A stretch of DNA of 64,000 nt from Rodentibacter sp. JRC1 (GCF_020521555.1 NZ_BPWA01000001.1:1116001-1180000); one strand, 5' to 3'; shown: positions 52,628 to 61,404, counted from the stretch's first letter. The notes: generated from the letters alone by a model not told the origin. A program made the numbers and translations.

Positions 52628-52641
52628 AAGTTGCACAACTT
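52628..52641. promoter_or_regulatory. Palindrome upstream of the PEBP gene
   Basis: AAGTTGCACAACTT has perfect 6-base arms around CA and lies 30-43 bases before the start codon, the place of an operator. The rest of the roughly 300-base gap (52599-52895) is AT-rich and holds no gene I can see. Confidence 0.4.
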
Positions 52642-52895
52642 TAGATTAGACGAATAAGTGAGGTAAATCTTACATAAATTGCTGGCGGGAGTTGGATTTT
52701 TTTAATAGGTTTTTATAAATCAATAAGTTGTATTTTGATTTTTATTTTATTACTTCAATCTTTACTACAAAAATGATTGATTGTCAGTAAGAAGTGAGAA
52801 CTGATGATTATTCTACTTCTTTTAATACACTGAATCTCCCCCGTAATTGCTTGATTATTTGATCCAACTTTTGGGGTAGATCAGTCCGTAAATTT

Positions 52896-53342
52896 TTACT
52901 TAAACATCACCGCCAACTGATTCGGGCTAAATCTCCAACCCTCGTCACTGCCTTTGATGGCATTAAAGCACCACTCACTGCAAAAATATTTACTGCGTTG
53001 TTGCTTGATACCAAGCACAATCCCCAGCACACCCCACCAGTCATATTTTGCGCCGGAAGTGCGGTCAAAATAGGCTTTGATTTGGGCTTCCGTCACGTTG
53101 TCTAACGGGATTAAATCCCATTTGGTGTTGTCTGCCACGTTGATTTGCTTACAACGCACACCGCCGTCACGAGGGCTTGATGTGTAGCAATCGTAAACGG
53201 GGCGGTAATCGTATTGTCCCCAATTTTCCAGCCGTTCGATGGCGATTTCGCAGTGCGAATATTTACCCTTCGTGAAAAAGCGGATAATTTTGTCTTTCCA
53301 GTCGCCGTCTCCTTTATAGAGGGCGAGATAAATTTTATTCAT
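52896..53342 (-). CDS. NlpC/P60-like (permuted papain-fold) protein
   Basis: 148 residues from MNKIYLALYKGDGDWKDKII (ATG 53342 behind GGAG). H30 in KYSHCEIAIERL and C121 in YFCSEWCFNAI fit a circularly permuted papain-like pair (His before Cys), and DWWGVLGIVLG is typical of that group. It could be an amidase or peptidase on the cell wall or a lipid-linked substrate. It overlaps the tail-fibre chaperone gene by 8 bases, so it belongs to the tail-fibre transcript. Confidence 0.6.
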   Translation of the reverse strand: MNKIYLALYKGDGDWKDKIIRFFTKGKYSHCEIAIERLENWGQYDYRPVYDCYTSSPRDGGVRCKQINVADNTKWDLIPLDNVTEAQIKAYFDRTSGAKYDWWGVLGIVLGIKQQRSKYFCSEWCFNAIKGSDEGWRFSPNQLAVMFK

Positions 53343-54108
53343 TGCTTTGCTCCATAAAATCCACGTAGGTTTGTGTCCAACCATCGGAAAAATTATATTC
53401 TGATGGATTACGGCTTTGTTCTAATGCAATTTTATGTCGCATAGCATTTTGCACGTTTGCGGTTTTATCTTGCATAATTTGTGCGATAACTTGGGTGAGC
53501 TTTTCCTTGTTGAAATCAGGAATAACGCTATTATCTGCGCAAATCCACGCTGTTTCGTAGTCACCAAGCAAATCAAGACTGGCTTTAAAACCGAGCAAAT
53601 TTTGATATGCCGCATCATCATTATCAAACCATTTACCAAGTGCACTTACATACACCCCGTTACAGTTCTTTTTATCACGCAGTGCATTAATTTCAATGCG
53701 GATTTTCTCTCGTTGTTCGTTTAAAAGTGCGGTTTGTTTTTCTGCTGAAATTTCCCAACGCTCAGCATTTTCATTCCACGCTTCATGCTCGTTTTTCGGT
53801 TTAAGTGCGGTCAAATTTGAGGGGATTTCCCCTAATTCGGTCATCACGGTTTCCCTTTGGGTCGATTTGTCGTAATAGGTTTTGCCTCGGTGGTCGGCAA
53901 TATACTCCCAGCCTTTAGCGGTGCGAACAATCGCAAAGCCTGTTTTGGCTTTTGGTGGCGTATCTAAATAGGCGTTGGCACTTAACCCTGTGCCGGTTGC
54001 AATAAATTGGATTTCTTGGTGGCTGTAAACACCTTGATGGTCGGTGAGGTAAATCACGATTTCACCATCAGCAATGGCAAAGCCTTCGTTATCAAATTGT
54101 ACGGTCAT
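53335..54108 (-). CDS. gpG-position tail-fibre assembly protein
   Basis: A 257-residue protein directly after the fibre gene. The N-terminal half reads like a fibre-linked domain (YLDTPPKAKTGFAIVRTAKG); the C-terminal half has a DUF4376-like helical part (YQNLLGFKASLDLLGDYETA, with ALGKWFDNDDAA). The role as fibre chaperone comes from position in P2-like phages. Two USS copies lie in the gene. Confidence 0.65.
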   Translation of the reverse strand: MTVQFDNEGFAIADGEIVIYLTDHQGVYSHQEIQFIATGTGLSANAYLDTPPKAKTGFAIVRTAKGWEYIADHRGKTYYDKSTQRETVMTELGEIPSNLTALKPKNEHEAWNENAERWEISAEKQTALLNEQREKIRIEINALRDKKNCNGVYVSALGKWFDNDDAAYQNLLGFKASLDLLGDYETAWICADNSVIPDFNKEKLTQVIAQIMQDKTANVQNAMRHKIALEQSRNPSEYNFSDGWTQTYVDFMEQSNE

Positions 54109-54121
54109 TATTTATTTCTCC

Positions 54122-55072
54122 TTAGGCTGCAAAGCAGATGTAGTTAAAGGCGATATTTCTTACTCGGTTTTCGGAGGCGGTTACGCCACCATTATTAATG
54201 CGTGCCGAATAAGTTCTCGGTCTACCGCCACGATTATCTAATGCGGCATTGTTACCGCGCGAGTTACTTGGGAGATCATTAATCAAGAAGAATTTGCCTG
54301 AAACACTGACGGACACATCAGAGCCGTCACCAATCGCGCAATCAATACCATCTTCTAACTTATCATTAGAGCCGTTTTGCGTAGGTAAATAGTGGAAGTG
54401 GTCGCGAATTGCATCCCCTTGAGTGGTTAAAAGACTTCGCCCTCTATCCACACCACGCCCATTATCCCAACCACGAATAAATTCCCCTCGCATATCAGGC
54501 AAACGCCCGGAAGGATAGCGTTGTGCCAAAATCGGGTAAGTCGTTTTGCTGAAAGTTTGTCCCATCATTATCAAAAAGCCGCTCGGTGGCGTGGCAAGGG
54601 GATAGGGAATTGGCACACCGACAAACATTGTGCGAAGTTGGTCAAGTTGGTTTTTCGCTTGATTCAAGTCCGTTAAGTTGGCTTTCTTGCCAATTTCACT
54701 CAGCAAGGTTTGTTTTAAATTGGCATCATCGCCTAAAGCCTTGGCTAATTCCACCAAGGTATCTAATGCCTCTGGGGCATTGCCGACTAAATTAGCAATG
54801 GCGGTTTTCACAAAGGCGGTGGTAGCAATTTGATTGCTATTGATATTCTGTGCTGCTGTTGGGGCGGTTGGCGTGCCTGTAAAACTTGGGCTAGCCGTTG
54901 GGGCTTTTTCTCGGTCTAACCGTTCTGTTTCCGATTTTAAATAACTCGTGCGGTTGGCGAGTTGTTTGGCTTGGCGGTTAGATATTCCATCGGCACCGCC
55001 AACAACAGGATCCGTTTTTTCCAGTTGGTAAATTCCGTCTTCCCATTTTGGGGTTTCTATTAAATTTGCCAT
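54122..55072 (-). CDS. H: gpH-like tail fibre protein
   Basis: 316 residues from MANLIETPKWEDGIYQLEKT, a conserved P2-like fibre N-terminus that binds the baseplate. A repeat-like middle (ATASPSFTGTPTAPTAAQNI) is followed by a tail-collar domain (PSGFLIMMGQTFSKTTYPIL; GRLPDMRGEFIRGWDNGRG). The C-terminus ENRVRNIAFNYICFAA is typical of short fibres and is the probable receptor-binding end. It is short compared with P2 gpH (669). Confidence 0.85.
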   Translation of the reverse strand: MANLIETPKWEDGIYQLEKTDPVVGGADGISNRQAKQLANRTSYLKSETERLDREKAPTASPSFTGTPTAPTAAQNINSNQIATTAFVKTAIANLVGNAPEALDTLVELAKALGDDANLKQTLLSEIGKKANLTDLNQAKNQLDQLRTMFVGVPIPYPLATPPSGFLIMMGQTFSKTTYPILAQRYPSGRLPDMRGEFIRGWDNGRGVDRGRSLLTTQGDAIRDHFHYLPTQNGSNDKLEDGIDCAIGDGSDVSVSVSGKFFLINDLPSNSRGNNAALDNRGGRPRTYSARINNGGVTASENRVRNIAFNYICFAA

Positions 55073-55073
55073 A

Positions 55074-55637
55074 TTATGCGACTCCGTAAGAAAATTTGCC
55101 GTTGTGGACAAATTGATGGTTATAAAGATTAGCTTGTTCAAAATGCAGCCCTGCAAGATGGCAACGGGCAGGGGCTGTTTGTTCTAGTAATTTACGTACT
55201 TCTTTCGCTTGTTCATTTGATATTGGTCGTGTTAAAACGATGCGATAAGTTGCCCAATGGCTATCAGAACCGCCATACACCATATTTTCGTTATAAATGA
55301 TGTTTCCACTGTAAAAATGAGCATTAAGATTTTCCAAAATTTCCGCATCACCAAATCCACTTGCTTTTAGCACTCTGCGAATACTCGCAATAGTGCCTTT
55401 ATGCCGATGAATATAGTGACTTTGGCTAATTGCCTGACGTTTGGTTTCATTTGACCAGTCGTGAGACCATTCATCAGTATTTAAAGACCAAGCTAGCCAA
55501 GCTAAATGACTATCTTGACATAATTCAGCAGACCATAATGAGGTAATGGGGATATCTAATTGAGTGATGGCACTAAAAATTAAGGATAAATTACGTTCAA
55601 AAGTAGTAGAGCCTATGGGTAATAAGTGATTATTCAT
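55074..55637 (-). CDS. I: gpI, baseplate/tail protein I
   Basis: A 187-residue P2 gpI homologue (HLLPIGSTTFERNLSLIFSA; WAELC-like region LWSAELCQDSHLAWLAWSLN). Overlaps gpJ by 8 bases. Confidence 0.9.
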   Translation of the reverse strand: MNNHLLPIGSTTFERNLSLIFSAITQLDIPITSLWSAELCQDSHLAWLAWSLNTDEWSHDWSNETKRQAISQSHYIHRHKGTIASIRRVLKASGFGDAEILENLNAHFYSGNIIYNENMVYGGSDSHWATYRIVLTRPISNEQAKEVRKLLEQTAPARCHLAGLHFEQANLYNHQFVHNGKFSYGVA

Positions 55638-56547
55638 CTATCCCTCCGCTTCTAATATTTATTGCTGTGCAAAACCCTGCTTGTGTTGGACTGATAATAA
55701 GATCATTTTGTGGGGATATAAGTCTTACATTTTGAACCCCCTCTTGATGTAAGGCGGCAAAAATACCTGAACGTGTAATATCTAATCCTAAGTGATGCTG
55801 TTTTTGTATATAGGAAAGCAATGTTGCATTTGCATTATCCAAAACAATATGCTCTATCACAGATGGAAATAAAACGAGTTCAGCTTCTATTTGATAGTTA
55901 ATAATTTGTGCTGATTTAACCTGTACCGTATCACATAATGGGCGGACTTCTTCTGCATTTAAATATTTATCTACTTTTCCAAGTAATTCATTATTGGCTT
56001 GCCCGTTATTTTCGGTTGATAGCACAGTAACTTGTACTGTGCCGGATTTAGGGCTTGATATAGTGACGTCTTTGACTAAAGGTGATGCACTTAGCGCATG
56101 GTATTTATAACTGCCACGGGAACCTGCAGTGCTTAATCTATCAAGACTCATCTGAATACGTTTACGCAAGCGATCATCACTTTCATATTCGGCATAAATG
56201 GGAGGTTGTACAGTTAAATCTTCCTCTCTAATCACTAAACGCTGTACACCAAACAATGCACCGAGATGATCCAAATCTGAACCACTGGCAAAAGCGAGCA
56301 TAACTGATTTTGCGGCATTATTAATTCGCTCACGTAATAATAATTCTAAATAAGCATTTTCTTCGAGTAACTTAACGACCGGTTCACTTTCTAACTGTAA
56401 TCTTTTGCGCCAATATTCTTTCTGTTCCTCATCTTCCCAAAGGGAAATGAATTTATTTTTACGTTTAGCCAAAAGATTTTCAAAATCAATACTTTCAATG
56501 ACCTTTGGAAAGGGTAAGTTAGCTAGCTCAATCAATGACTTACTCAT
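55630..56547 (-). CDS. J: gpJ, baseplate wedge protein
   Basis: The 305-residue product is of the baseplate J family (LLRERINNAAKSVMLAFASG; GSRGSYKYHALSASPLVKDV). Overlaps gpW and gpI by a few bases. Confidence 0.92.
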   Translation of the reverse strand: MSKSLIELANLPFPKVIESIDFENLLAKRKNKFISLWEDEEQKEYWRKRLQLESEPVVKLLEENAYLELLLRERINNAAKSVMLAFASGSDLDHLGALFGVQRLVIREEDLTVQPPIYAEYESDDRLRKRIQMSLDRLSTAGSRGSYKYHALSASPLVKDVTISSPKSGTVQVTVLSTENNGQANNELLGKVDKYLNAEEVRPLCDTVQVKSAQIINYQIEAELVLFPSVIEHIVLDNANATLLSYIQKQHHLGLDITRSGIFAALHQEGVQNVRLISPQNDLIISPTQAGFCTAINIRSGGIDE

Positions 56548-56879
56548 ATAGCACCTTGCAAAATAATATTATCTTCTATGGATTTTCCTTTATTTTTATA
56601 GGTATAAATAACCGCTGCATTGATCCCACCCTCAATCACCTGCGGTTTAAATTGGGTGATTTGCACCCTTGGTTCCCATCGATTAATCGCCGTGACCGCG
56701 CAGGCGGCAAGTTGTAACAGCAAAGCTCGGCTAATCGGGCGGTCAATCAACATTGGGATAAGGCTACCGTATTCACGCCGCTGAATGCGTGAGCCGATAG
56801 GGGTGAGTAAAATATCCGCAATGGATTGTTTAATATGGGCTGTTTCGTCTGTTAAGCGTTCGCCTGTGTATCGATTCAT
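56544..56879 (-). CDS. W: gpW, baseplate protein (gp25-like)
   Basis: 111 residues of the gp25 family: GSRIQRREYGSLIPMLIDRP and AINRWEPRVQITQFKPQVI. Start and stop overlap the neighbours V and J by four bases. Confidence 0.92.
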   Translation of the reverse strand: MNRYTGERLTDETAHIKQSIADILLTPIGSRIQRREYGSLIPMLIDRPISRALLLQLAACAVTAINRWEPRVQITQFKPQVIEGGINAAVIYTYKNKGKSIEDNIILQGAI

Positions 56880-57448
56880 CTTGCTTTGCTCGTTTCTTTT
56901 CCGTCACCTTGTTCAAGGTGTTTGTGGTTTTGTAGGCTGATTGCGCCGCCTTTCACATCGCCTTTGGCGGTAATGCCGCTTTGTGTGCTGATTGCACCTG
57001 TTGTGGAAAGTGAGCCGTTAATATTCACGTTGCCTTTGATGTTTACGGTCGGGCATTGAATATCAATTTGGCTTTGCGCTTGCACAAGTGCGGTTGAAAT
57101 TCCGCTAATTTTTAGTGCCGATGTAGCTTGGTTGTATTCAATCTCCGCACCATCGGCAAATTGGAGCAGGTGTATATCCGGCGAATGGCTTGGGCTGTTT
57201 TGAGTGTAAAGCCCGACCAGTACACAAGCGGTGGTAAATTCTCCGCTTGCCGCTAATATTACGCATTGTTCATTTACAGTCGGTGGTGACCAAGTTTTTG
57301 TTGTGCCGGCACGTAAAGTGATAAAGGGTAAAAAATCCGTCAGAATTTCACCGTTCTTTACTCTCGCACGGGCGGTTTGGTAGTCCACTTCGGCAATGGT
57401 GCCAAAGCGGATAAGGTTATCAATACGGCGGTTTAATTCGGCAGACAT
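56876..57448 (-). CDS. V: gpV, tail spike/baseplate hub
   Basis: 190 residues: an N-terminal OB-fold part (IRFGTIAEVDYQTARARVKN; WSPPTVNEQCVILAASGEFT) and a C-terminal beta-helix with repeats (VNIKGNVNINGSLSTTGAIS), ending in NHKHLEQGDG. The H-x-H motif matches the metal-binding apex of the P2 spike that pierces the outer membrane. Confidence 0.9.
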   Translation of the reverse strand: MSAELNRRIDNLIRFGTIAEVDYQTARARVKNGEILTDFLPFITLRAGTTKTWSPPTVNEQCVILAASGEFTTACVLVGLYTQNSPSHSPDIHLLQFADGAEIEYNQATSALKISGISTALVQAQSQIDIQCPTVNIKGNVNINGSLSTTGAISTQSGITAKGDVKGGAISLQNHKHLEQGDGKETSKAR

Positions 57449-57538
57449 AACGCCCTTAATAGGTTGTAATAAATGCCTTATTGTTGGTGAGATTGAGAGG
57501 GATTGCGAGGGCGGGGGAGTGTGATATTAGGGATAACA

Positions 57539-57562
57539 AAAAACGCCCTAGATAGGGCGTTT
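57539..57562 (-). terminator. Terminator after the toxin gene
   Basis: On the minus strand AAACGCCCT-ATCT-AGGGCGTTT with more T following; it overlaps the end of the toxin gene and separates it from gpV. Confidence 0.85.
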
Positions 57563-57848
57563 ATTCAGGGCGAGGGTAAAGTCGTCGGCTGTGTATCACC
57601 GTGTTGATCAGCACTTCATTTTCTTGAATACTATAAACAATACGATAACCCCGACAAAATGCCTCACGTTTTCCGTCATCTCTTAGGCGACCGATGGCAT
57701 TTGGCATAAATTCAATTAAATCAATGGTTTTATTCAGTTCGGCAAGCAGTTTTTGTGGTGTTGAAATAAAGCCGGTAAATTCATAAACATTCGCTAAAAT
57801 ATTGTCAATATCCTGAACCGCCATTTCAGACAATACAACTTTAAGCAT
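57561..57848 (-). CDS. ParE/RelE-family toxin
   Basis: A 95-residue protein with the RelE/ParE fold pattern: VVLSEMAVQDIDNILANVYE at the start, LIEFMPNAIGRLRD in the middle and FCRGYRIVYSIQENEVLINT then VIHSRRLYP at the end. ParE types poison gyrase; RelE types cut mRNA. The catalytic set cannot be decided here. Overlaps the antitoxin gene by 8 bases. Confidence 0.82.
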   Translation of the reverse strand: MLKVVLSEMAVQDIDNILANVYEFTGFISTPQKLLAELNKTIDLIEFMPNAIGRLRDDGKREAFCRGYRIVYSIQENEVLINTVIHSRRLYPRPE

Positions 57849-58026
57849 AAACGCCCTCGTGTTGTTGTTCTTCTAATTCCGCTAATTCAACCGCTTTACG
57901 TTCTATTGTTTGTTGCCATTTAGATCTGGCTTCTTCAAGTGTATAAACCCGACCGGCTTTTATATCTTCTTCCGAGCGGCGGATTTTTTCCGCTAAAAAT
58001 TCATCATAGCCTTTTTCTTTAAACAT
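57841..58026 (-). CDS. Antitoxin of the ParE/RelE pair
   Basis: A 61-residue, acidic, helical protein (EFLAEKIRRSEEDIKAGRVY then TLEEARSKWQ). It resembles the short C-terminal toxin-binding part of StbD/RelB antitoxins without a clear N-terminal DNA-binding domain. First gene of the pair, as usual for antitoxins. Confidence 0.7.
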   Translation of the reverse strand: MFKEKGYDEFLAEKIRRSEEDIKAGRVYTLEEARSKWQQTIERKAVELAELEEQQHEGVYA

Positions 58027-58050
58027 AGTTCCCCCTTATGTGATGGAGCT

Positions 58051-58079
58051 ACTATAACCTTGGTTTTTTCTAAACGCAA
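58051..58079 (-). promoter_or_regulatory. Promoter of the toxin-antitoxin pair
   Basis: Minus-strand TTGCGT (58079-58074) and TATAGT (58056-58051) are 17 bases apart, 25 bases before the antitoxin start. Confidence 0.6.
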
Positions 58080-58101
58080 CAAAAAAGGGCTTTCGCCCTT
58101 T
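58080..58101 (-). terminator. Terminator after gpT
   Basis: Minus-strand AAAGGGC-GAAA-GCCCTTT followed by TTT, 3 bases after the tape-measure stop. Confidence 0.85.
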
Positions 58102-58104
58102 ATT

Positions 58105-61032
58105 CTAAACACGATCACGTAAGCTATTACGGGTACGTGCTTGTTGTTGATTTTGGTATTTTTGAATTGCTTTTGCGACCTGTTGTGCAATCATTCGTTC
58201 GTCCATTCCCGGTGCAGCGTTGATAGTGATTTGCACGTTCATTGGCTGTGCCGCTTGTGTGGCAACGGGGCGTGCGGAAATTGGCGGTCGGCTATCAACC
58301 TGCACCGGTGCGGCAGTTGCAACACTTACACCCAAACCGCCTGCAATTAAGGCTTGTTTGCCGTAATTGAGAGCGTTTAAAGTGTGAACACCAAGGCGTG
58401 ATGTGGCTTCTTTTGTCATTACATATTCGCCGCCGTGAACAATGCCCATCGGTTGATATTTGCCACCGTTTCCGGTGTAGCCACCTTTTGCGAATAACCG
58501 CCCTTGACCGTTACCCACTAAACCGCCAATCCATTTGTGTTCGGTTTGGCTTGGATCATAGTTTGGGTCAAACATATTATTGGCCATATTTGCCGTTCTT
58601 TGGATTTGTTCAGCGTGTTCTTTTGGCACAAGTGTTGTTGCAATTTTATCTACGCTTGGCATATTATCAACAACCCACTTAATGCTATCCATTACCCATT
58701 GCAACGGTTTTGTGACTAAATCAATACCTGCAGCCAACCATTCACCAAATTTTTTGCCGGCCGCGGCAGCCTCATCTAAATCTTTTTGTGTACTCTGAAC
58801 CGGCGAGAGTAAATCGGTAAACCATTTCACGGCTTTTTCAATCCAACCCACGACAATACCGAACAGATCGCCTAATGGTTTAAATTTTTCAATAACCGGT
58901 GCAAGCCCTGATTTTAAACCTTCCCAAAATCCACCGAAAAACGCCCGCACTTTTTCCCAGTTGTTGTAGATATAAACACCTGCAGCGACAAAAGCGGCAG
59001 TTAATAAACCGATAGGGGAGAGTAAAAAACTTAATATTGAGCCAACGCCCATTAATGCTAAACGTAATGGCAAAATAGCAATGCGGGCAAGCATTTTTAA
59101 CCCATTGAGCCAAGAGGAAAGCGACTTCATTTTACCGATAACTTTCATCAAGTTTGACGGGATTAATTTCGTAAATAACAAGAACTTATTTATTCCTTTT
59201 GATGCTGCACTTGATGTGGTTTTAGCGAAAAATAAGGATTTATTGAATAGTCTTAGTTTATTATCCGAATTAAATAAGGCGAAGTTTAATAGTTTACTTG
59301 CACCTGTGAGTTTATTAAAAAATAAAATTGTCCGTCCGACAGGATAGAGTAAATAACTAAAAACTAAACTTAATCCGCCTACTGCGACCAATCCTGCACT
59401 AATACCTGTAACCCATTTAGCAATGCTTGCTGCAAGTTGTGGATTCGCTTTTATCCATTGATTTGCAGTTCGTAAAAATTGAGTAGATTGTTGAATTAAT
59501 TCCCGAATGCTCCCTGATGTTTCATCAAAAATAGAAATGGTTAAGGCTTCGCTGGCACTTTGTAGATTTTTAAGATCACCCAATACATTGTCCGCCATAG
59601 TTTCTGCGACTTTTTCGGCTGTACCGGTAGCATTTTTGAGCTTGTTACTCATTTCTTGAATGCCTTGTGTACCGGCTTGCTTAACTAATTCAACCATAGC
59701 GGTTGCGGCTTCAGCACCAAAAATGGCTTTGTAATATGCCATTTTGTCGCCTGACCCCATTTTGGCCGTTTTCTTCTCTACATCAACGAGAATATCGGTT
59801 AATGCCCGCATATTACCTTTGCTATCTTTTGCAGATACGCCAAGTTTTGCCAACGCTTTTGCAGCCTGTTTTGGTGGCCCGGCAAGACGTAACATGGCAG
59901 AACGTAAAGATGTCCCTGCTTGAGAACCTTTAATCCCTACGTTTCCTAGTAACCCAACCATTGCCGACATGGTTTCAAAATCTTGTCCCGTACCGGCAGC
60001 AATCGGCCCTAAATATTTCATTGTTTCACCGAGCAATTCAAGGTTTGTATTGCTCGAAGTAAAGGTAAGGGTCAATACATCGGCAACACGATTCATTTCG
60101 GTTGCCGGAATTTTAAAACCTGATGAAATATCCGAACTAATATCAGCAACACGCCCCATTTCCATTCCTGCAGCCTTGGTCATATTTAAAACGGCAGACA
60201 TAGAAGCTAAAATTTGTTTATCATCAAAACCTGCCATCCCTAAATAACCTTGCCCCGCGGCAACATCTCTTGAAGTAAACGAAGTGGTTGCACCTAACTC
60301 AATGGCTTGATCTCTTAATTGTTTAATTCTATCGGCATCTTGAATTTTATCTAAACGGGCCAGAGCTTGAACCTTGGAAAATTCTTCTTCAAATTCTAAA
60401 GCGGGTTTCATCATTAATGAGCCGCTACCGAGCACAGCCCCACCGTGAGCCATCGCACGAACACCGAAACCCGCAGCAAAATCACTACCGGATTTTAATT
60501 TTTTAACTTGATTTTGGTAGCGTGCTTGCTCTTTTGCACGTTGATTAAGTTTTTGTAATCGTTGATCTTGTTTTTGAAGAGACTGGTTCGCCGTATCAAT
60601 TTTCCGTTTTAATTCCCGTTGGGATTGCGACAGATTTTTTGTGCTGATACCTGCTTCAGATAGTGTTCGGCGGAGTTGATTGAGTTTGTTATTTTCCTCA
60701 ACTTGAGCCCGTTTGAGTTGTGTTACCGCACGTTTGGCATTCTCAAATTCTCGCTTTAATTTTTTAGTCGGATTACTGCTTGAATTAAATTGCTTTGCCA
60801 AATCTTGCGCATTCTTTTGTGCTTGCTTTAGGGCTTGGCTATTTTGACGAATAGAATTTTTAAGGGCAGTAAAATTATTAATTAATTTTTGCTGATTTTT
60901 GAGTGAATCCTGTGCAGCTTTAGTTTTATTGATAGATTGAGCAAATTTTTGAGCTTCTTTTGATGCTTTGCGAAACGGAGCTGTTAATTTGTCTATTGCA
61001 CTTAGTGTGACCTGAATAGCTAATTTATTCAT
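58105..61032 (-). CDS. T: gpT, tail tape-measure protein
   Basis: A 975-residue protein that sets tail length and probably enters the cell with the DNA. The first 180 residues are coiled coil rich in Gln, Lys and Asn (LRRTLSEAGISTKNLSQSQR); next comes the TP901/P2 tape-measure core (FAAGFGVRAMAHGGAVLGSG; ATTSFTSRDVAAGQGYLGMA; MVGLLGNVGIKGSQAGTSLR). Hydrophobic helices lie around residues 530-690. The C-terminus has NAAPGMDERMIAQQVAKAIQ. P2 gpT is 815 residues and lies between E' and U; this copy lies between S and V. Confidence 0.93.
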   Translation of the reverse strand: MNKLAIQVTLSAIDKLTAPFRKASKEAQKFAQSINKTKAAQDSLKNQQKLINNFTALKNSIRQNSQALKQAQKNAQDLAKQFNSSSNPTKKLKREFENAKRAVTQLKRAQVEENNKLNQLRRTLSEAGISTKNLSQSQRELKRKIDTANQSLQKQDQRLQKLNQRAKEQARYQNQVKKLKSGSDFAAGFGVRAMAHGGAVLGSGSLMMKPALEFEEEFSKVQALARLDKIQDADRIKQLRDQAIELGATTSFTSRDVAAGQGYLGMAGFDDKQILASMSAVLNMTKAAGMEMGRVADISSDISSGFKIPATEMNRVADVLTLTFTSSNTNLELLGETMKYLGPIAAGTGQDFETMSAMVGLLGNVGIKGSQAGTSLRSAMLRLAGPPKQAAKALAKLGVSAKDSKGNMRALTDILVDVEKKTAKMGSGDKMAYYKAIFGAEAATAMVELVKQAGTQGIQEMSNKLKNATGTAEKVAETMADNVLGDLKNLQSASEALTISIFDETSGSIRELIQQSTQFLRTANQWIKANPQLAASIAKWVTGISAGLVAVGGLSLVFSYLLYPVGRTILFFNKLTGASKLLNFALFNSDNKLRLFNKSLFFAKTTSSAASKGINKFLLFTKLIPSNLMKVIGKMKSLSSWLNGLKMLARIAILPLRLALMGVGSILSFLLSPIGLLTAAFVAAGVYIYNNWEKVRAFFGGFWEGLKSGLAPVIEKFKPLGDLFGIVVGWIEKAVKWFTDLLSPVQSTQKDLDEAAAAGKKFGEWLAAGIDLVTKPLQWVMDSIKWVVDNMPSVDKIATTLVPKEHAEQIQRTANMANNMFDPNYDPSQTEHKWIGGLVGNGQGRLFAKGGYTGNGGKYQPMGIVHGGEYVMTKEATSRLGVHTLNALNYGKQALIAGGLGVSVATAAPVQVDSRPPISARPVATQAAQPMNVQITINAAPGMDERMIAQQVAKAIQKYQNQQQARTRNSLRDRV

Positions 61033-61050
61033 TTTTTGTACTCTTTTGTA

Positions 61051-61079
61051 TTGACAAAAATTAATTATTTTAAAAGAAT
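61051..61079 (+). promoter_or_regulatory. Promoter of the opposite-strand membrane gene
   Basis: A perfect TTGACA (61051-61056) and AAGAAT (61074-61079), 17 bases apart, point rightward, 26 bases before the membrane gene. Confidence 0.55.
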
Positions 61080-61104
61080 GGGAATATCTACTAAGGAGAA
61101 TGCC

Positions 61105-61404
61105 ATGGAACTTATCCTCGCTTTATTGTTACTTGCTTTTGGATTGCCGGCGATTGTTGCAATAGCTGTCGGCGGTTTCGCAATGGTTAGTGGCTTTGCT
61201 GCAACAATATTTAGCTTGGCAGTTCGTTTTTGGTATATCGCTTTGGCGGTTATTCTACTGGCAATCGCTCCGATTCTTTATTTAAACGATGCGCTTATTT
61301 ATGTGTTTTATGCCGTTATTTTTTATGCAGCGGTTGCACTGCTTTTGTATGTAGTAAATCGCTTAAATACATTTTTTGATAAGCTGAATCAAAAACTTAG
61401 CTGA
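61105..61404 (+). CDS. Opposite-strand membrane protein, prophage cargo
   Basis: 99 residues from MELILALLLLAFGLPAIVAI (ATG 61105 behind AAGGAG). Three to four membrane helices fill most of the protein (AMVSGFAATIFSLAVRFWYI, IALAVILLAIAPILYL, IYVFYAVIFYAAVALLLYVV), with a basic end. It is read against all late genes, has its own promoter, and overlaps the end of gpS by 16 bases tail to tail. This is how lysogeny-expressed exclusion or surface-modifying genes are placed; the exact function is unknown. Confidence 0.65.
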   Translation: MELILALLLLAFGLPAIVAIAVGGFAMVSGFAATIFSLAVRFWYIALAVILLAIAPILYLNDALIYVFYAVIFYAAVALLLYVVNRLNTFFDKLNQKLS

